Positions 59,748 through 63,039 of a DNA stretch of 63,039 nt are shown piece by piece (the stretch's first letter is position 1; the number at the start of each line of letters is the position of its first letter). Source of the stretch: JANMDS01 sp031430575 (GTDB lineage: Bacteria; Pseudomonadota; Gammaproteobacteria; Burkholderiales; Casimicrobiaceae); the NCBI GenBank assembly GCA_031430575.1, contig JANPBT010000082.1:1-63039 (forward strand), given 5' to 3'. The notes below the pieces were generated by a model. That model did no database searches. It was given only the letters and a program-made list of their open reading frames with translations, and was not told the origin of the DNA. Position numbers and translations under genes: made by a program.

Positions 59748-60125
59748 ATGCCGACCATCAATCAATTGGTGCGTAAAGGTCGTACGCCGGTTGTGGAGAA
59801 ATCCAAATCACCGGCGCTGAAAAATAGCCCGCAAAAGCGCGGTGTATGTACGCGCGTTTACACCACGACGCCTAAGAAGCCAAACTCCGCTTTGCGTAAA
59901 GTTGCAAAAGTGCGCTTAACCAATGGTTTTGAAGTCATTTCTTATATCGGCGGCGAAGGCCACAATCTGCAAGAGCACTCCGTTGTGCTCATCCGCGGTG
60001 GCCGCGTAAAAGATTTGCCAGGTGTTCGCTACCATACCGTGCGCGGATCTTTAGATACCGCAGGCGTAAAAGATCGCAAGCAATCGCGCTCCAAATACGG
60101 CACGAAGCGCCCTAAAAAAGCGTAA
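59748..60125 (+). CDS. rpsL: 30S ribosomal protein S12
   Basis: 125 residues from ATG 59748, with AAGGAA ahead of it. Strongly conserved sequence: MPTINQLVRKG, RVYTTTPKKPNSALRKVA, EGHNLQEHSVVLIRGGRV and LPGVRYHTVRG. The Lys at the streptomycin site (PKKPNS) and the second Lys (RVKDLPG) are wild type. The first gene of the str operon. A longer open frame to 59658 is ignored. Confidence 0.98.
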   Translation: MPTINQLVRKGRTPVVEKSKSPALKNSPQKRGVCTRVYTTTPKKPNSALRKVAKVRLTNGFEVISYIGGEGHNLQEHSVVLIRGGRVKDLPGVRYHTVRGSLDTAGVKDRKQSRSKYGTKRPKKA

Positions 60126-60148
60126 CGCACGCTAAACCCAAAATAAAT

Positions 60149-60186
60149 TGCGCCGCAGGTATTTAAAAGAAAATACCTGCGGCGCA
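60149..60186. repeat. dispersed palindromic element in reversed order (R then F) between rpsL and rpsG
   Basis: R tgcgccgcaggtattt at 60149-60164 and F aaatacctgcggcgca at 60171-60186 form a perfect 16-base-pair hairpin with a six-base loop. It is the only R-F arrangement found here and lies in the S12-S7 intercistronic space. Confidence 0.95.
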
Positions 60187-60212
60187 GAAACCAATCGTTT
60201 TAAGGAAATCTC

Positions 60213-60680
60213 ATGCCACGTCGCCGCGAAATACCGAAACGAGTGATCCTCGCAGATCCAAAGTTCGGTAATGTGGAAATCTCAAAATTCATCAACGTTG
60301 TGATGGACAGTGGCAAAAAAGCCGTTGCCGAGCGCATCGTTTACGGCGCGATGGAAGCGCTGACCAAAAAAGGCAAAGACCCGATGGAGATTTTCACCAC
60401 GGCATTGAATAACGCCAAACCAATGGTGGAAGTTAAATCCCGCCGCGTAGGCGGTGCTAATTTCCAAGTGCCGGTTGAAGTGCGTCCCGCGCGTCGCAGT
60501 GCGCTTTCGATGCGTTGGTTGCGCGAGTCAGCGCGTAAGCGTGGCGAAAAGACGATGGCGCAGCGCTTGGCTAATGAGCTGATCGATGCAGCAGAAGGTC
60601 GCGGCGGCGCAGTAAAGAAGCGTGAAGAAGTGCACCGTATGGCCGAAGCAAATAAAGCCTTCTCGCATTTCCGGTTCTAA
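60213..60680 (+). CDS. rpsG: 30S ribosomal protein S7
   Basis: 155 residues; ribosome site AAGGAAATCTC. Start MPRRREIPKRVILADPKFG and the stretch KFINVVMDSGKKAVAERIVY are the family core, with RRVGGANFQVPVEVRP. It binds the 3' domain of 16S rRNA. In E. coli S7 is also the autogenous repressor acting near the S12-S7 junction, where here a repeat hairpin sits. Confidence 0.98.
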   Translation: MPRRREIPKRVILADPKFGNVEISKFINVVMDSGKKAVAERIVYGAMEALTKKGKDPMEIFTTALNNAKPMVEVKSRRVGGANFQVPVEVRPARRSALSMRWLRESARKRGEKTMAQRLANELIDAAEGRGGAVKKREEVHRMAEANKAFSHFRF

Positions 60681-60734
60681 TAATCAAAGTGAACGCGCCC
60701 ACAAGGTGCGTCACTCGCAAGTAAAGAGTAAATC

Positions 60735-62837
60735 ATGGCACGCGTCACCCCAATTAGTCAGTATCGCAACATCGGCATTTCCGCGCACATTGATGCGGGC
60801 AAAACCACGACCACCGAGCGCGTGTTGTTCTACACGGGTGTGAATCACAAAATTGGTGAAGTGCATGATGGCGTGGCGACGATGGATTGGATGGAGCAAG
60901 AGCGTGAGCGCGGCATTACGATCACTTCTGCTGCCACGACGTGCTTCTGGAAAGGGATGGACGGCTCCTTCCCGCAGCATCGTATCAATATTATTGATAC
61001 GCCCGGCCACGTAGACTTCACAATTGAAGTTGAGCGCTCAATGCGCGTGCTCGACGGCGCATGCATGGTGTATTGCGCTGTGGGTGGTGTGCAGCCACAA
61101 TCTGAAACCGTATGGCGTCAGGCCAATAAATACGGCGTGCCGCGTTTGGCGTTCGTCAATAAAATGGATCGTACCGGCGCGGACTTTTTTAAAGTTCACG
61201 ACCAAATGCGTTCGCGCCTGAAGGCAAACCCAATTCCTTTGCAAGTGCCTATCGGTGCAGAAGAGCACTTTGAAGGCGTGGTTGACCTCATCCGCATGAA
61301 AGCGATTTACTGGGATGAAGCTTCGCAGGGCATGAAATTTGACCTGCGCGAAATTCCCGACAATCTTGCCGCCAAGTGCAAAGAGTGGCGCGAGAAGATG
61401 GTTGAGACCGCGGCTGAAGCAACCGAAGAATTGATGAATAAATATCTCGAAGAGGGCGATCTGTCCATCGAAGATATCAAAATGGGTTTGCGTAAACGCA
61501 CAATCGCTGGCGAGATCGTGCCGATGTTGTGTGGCTCTGCCTTTAAGAATAAAGGCGTGCAGGCCATGCTAGATGCGGTCATTGAGTTCATGCCTGCGCC
61601 GACTGATATTCCGCCCGTCAAAGGTGAGTTGCCTAACGGTAGCCCAGGGCAACGCGCGCGTACCGACGAAGAAAAATTTTCGGCGTTAGCTTTTAAGATT
61701 ATGACGGACCCGTTCGTCGGGCAATTGACTTTCGTGCGCGTGTACTCTGGCGTGTTGAAGTCAGGCGATTCGATCTTAAATCCGGTAAAAGGCCGTAAAG
61801 AGCGTATTGGTCGTTTGGTGCAAATGCATGCAAACGAACGCGAGAATATTGATGAAGTGCGCGCCGGCGATATCGCTGCGGTCATTGGCTTAAAAGACGC
61901 GATAACAGGCGACACGCTCTGCGACCCTACGGCAGAGATCACGCTTGAGCGGATGATTTTCCCCGAGCCTGTGATTCACGTTGCGGTTGAGCCAAAAACA
62001 AAAGTTGACCAAGAGAAAATGGGTCTCGCACTCAACCGCTTGGCGCAAGAAGATCCGTCGTTCCGCGTGCGTACCGATGAAGAATCCGGTCAGACGATTA
62101 TTTCAGGCATGGGCGAGCTGCACCTCGAGATTTTGGTTGATCGCATGAAACGCGAATTCGGCGTTGAGGCCAACGTTGGTGCGCCGCAGGTTGCGTATCG
62201 CGAAGCAATTCGCAAGCCAGCTGAAGTTGAAGGCAAGTTTGTCAAGCAGTCCGGTGGTCGCGGCCAGTATGGTCACGTCTGGATTAAGATGGAGCCAAAT
62301 GAAGTTGGTAAGGGCTTTGAATTTGTAGATGCGATCAAGGGCGGCACCGTTCCTCGCGAATACATTCCAGCCGTGGAAAAAGGTTTGCGTGATTCCTTGC
62401 CAAATGGCGTGTTAGCGGGCTTCCCTGTGGTTGACGTGAAGTGCACATTGTTCGACGGTTCGTATCATGACGTTGACTCCAATGAAAACGCCTTCAAGAT
62501 GGCTGCATCGATGGCGTTTAAAGATGGCATGCGTAAAGCTAGCCCGGCATTGCTTGAGCCAATGATGGCCGTTGAAGTTGAAACTCCCGAAGACTACGCC
62601 GGTACAGTGATGGGCGATTTGTCGTCGCGTCGCGGCATGGTGCAAGGCATGGACGATATGGTCGGTGGCGGTAAAACAATTAAAGCAGAAGTTCCTTTGT
62701 CTGAGATGTTTGGGTATTCAACATCTCTGCGTTCGGCAACCCAAGGTCGCGCGACGTACACGATGGAATTTAAGCATTACACTGAAGCGCCTAAAAACGT
62801 CGCTGAAGCGATCATTAACAAAAAAGACGGTAAGTAA
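60735..62837 (+). CDS. fusA: elongation factor G
   Basis: 700 residues, normal length. GTPase motifs: HIDAGKTTTTERVLFYTG, DTPGHVDFT and NKMDRTGADF; also LRKRTIAGEIVPMLCGSAF. Translocates tRNA-mRNA on the ribosome. Third gene of the operon, 54 bases after rpsG. Confidence 0.98.
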   Translation: MARVTPISQYRNIGISAHIDAGKTTTTERVLFYTGVNHKIGEVHDGVATMDWMEQERERGITITSAATTCFWKGMDGSFPQHRINIIDTPGHVDFTIEVERSMRVLDGACMVYCAVGGVQPQSETVWRQANKYGVPRLAFVNKMDRTGADFFKVHDQMRSRLKANPIPLQVPIGAEEHFEGVVDLIRMKAIYWDEASQGMKFDLREIPDNLAAKCKEWREKMVETAAEATEELMNKYLEEGDLSIEDIKMGLRKRTIAGEIVPMLCGSAFKNKGVQAMLDAVIEFMPAPTDIPPVKGELPNGSPGQRARTDEEKFSALAFKIMTDPFVGQLTFVRVYSGVLKSGDSILNPVKGRKERIGRLVQMHANERENIDEVRAGDIAAVIGLKDAITGDTLCDPTAEITLERMIFPEPVIHVAVEPKTKVDQEKMGLALNRLAQEDPSFRVRTDEESGQTIISGMGELHLEILVDRMKREFGVEANVGAPQVAYREAIRKPAEVEGKFVKQSGGRGQYGHVWIKMEPNEVGKGFEFVDAIKGGTVPREYIPAVEKGLRDSLPNGVLAGFPVVDVKCTLFDGSYHDVDSNENAFKMAASMAFKDGMRKASPALLEPMMAVEVETPEDYAGTVMGDLSSRRGMVQGMDDMVGGGKTIKAEVPLSEMFGYSTSLRSATQGRATYTMEFKHYTEAPKNVAEAIINKKDGK

Positions 62838-62901
62838 TTACGAAGCAGCCACCGATCGTAGTGGCGGCGTTGTTTAACGAATATTGAACTTGAGGTAAAT
62901 C

Positions 62902-63039
62902 ATGGCAAAAGGCAAATTTGAGCGTACCAAGCCCCACGTTAACGTGGGCACGATTGGGCACGTAGATCACGGCAAGACCACCTTAACGGCGGCGATTACC
63001 ACGGTATTGGCCAAGAAGTTTGGTGGCGAAGCCCGTGCG
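62902..63039 (+). CDS. tuf: elongation factor Tu, N-terminal part (cut by window end)
   Basis: Forty-six codons from ATG 62902 run off the window. MAKGKFERTKPHVNVGTIGH and VDHGKTTLTAAIT give the P-loop of EF-Tu. Fourth gene of the str operon, following fusA after 64 bases. Confidence 0.97.
   Translation, partial: MAKGKFERTKPHVNVGTIGHVDHGKTTLTAAITTVLAKKFGGEARA

Noticed and set aside
62179..62194. Match to the R core inside fusA (gtgcgccgcaggttgc)
   Set aside because: It encodes GAPQV, the normal conserved EF-G sequence, so the match is chance.
1..63039. CRISPR array, tRNA genes, prophage attachment sites
   Set aside because: The repeats are not regularly spaced with unique spacers of constant size, no tRNA cloverleaf was seen, and no phage genes are present.

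Overview
The window is a chromosomal segment of a betaproteobacterium, most likely order Burkholderiales. This follows from the gene content: a Bug/TctC solute receptor, an IPTL-CTERM protein, a DUF2325 protein beside a Fur-type iron operon, class I fumarase, acs, and the str operon order rpsL-rpsG-fusA-tuf. It is a mid-GC genome with short intergenic gaps and many ATGA or GTGA overlaps. The species cannot be named from this sequence.

Layout. 1-140: end of an IS3-family insertion sequence. 287-4899: pcnB, folK, a deoxynucleoside kinase and a FimV-like membrane protein. 4896-9406: alpha/beta hydrolase, ssb and uvrA, the last two divergent around a LexA-type operator. 9473-11493: a small unknown protein, speE and speD, then the RNase P RNA. 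11607-24404: accessory region with a small membrane protein, a PIN-domain protein, a solute-binding lipoprotein, an arabinonate-dehydratase-like enzyme, a frameshifted brnT/brnA toxin-antitoxin pair, a low-GC zinc-ribbon/PIN-like protein, a catalase-like peroxidase, a Bug receptor, a Rieske oxygenase, a LysE exporter and Sel1/SPW proteins. 24721-34431: IPTL-CTERM protein, RNase T2, carotenoid oxygenase with DUF2141, a protein with a nonsense codon in its signal peptide, tex and mrp/apbC. 35172-40127: Fur-regulated TonB receptor operon. 40502-47194: acetyltransferase, TonB-like protein, dcd, a MobA-like transferase, GGDEF-EAL, fumarase and a UPF0114 protein. 47487-53042: acs followed by small membrane and TPR proteins, then a DUF4212/ActP-type acetate or organic-acid symporter, which together suggest acetate uptake and activation. 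53292-57054: lipoprotein, subtilase, mnmA. 57292-59330: a TPR-HD-GYP phosphodiesterase divergent from a 48-residue double-glycine peptide gene. 59647-63039: str operon with a strong promoter.

The most striking feature is a dispersed palindromic element. Its arms are atacctgcggcgcagatt (called F here) and the reverse complement aatctgcgccgcaggtat (called R). I find it at about 25 loci in 63 kb, as F-spacer-R hairpins, lone arms, and one R-F arrangement between rpsL and rpsG. It has no stop codon in any of its six frames. Arm sequences lie inside the reading frames of folK, uvrA, speD, a PIN protein, tex, a MobA-like gene and mnmA. In tex it accompanies an apparent in-frame insertion, and at speD-speE it forms the stop/start junction. 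The behaviour resembles that of Rickettsia palindromic elements, but the sequence is not one I recognise.

The second candidate system is the double-glycine peptide gene at 59143-59289. It has its own ribosome site and terminator and is divergent from the TPR-HD-GYP gene. A secreted peptide sensed by a TPR-fused c-di-GMP phosphodiesterase is a testable hypothesis.
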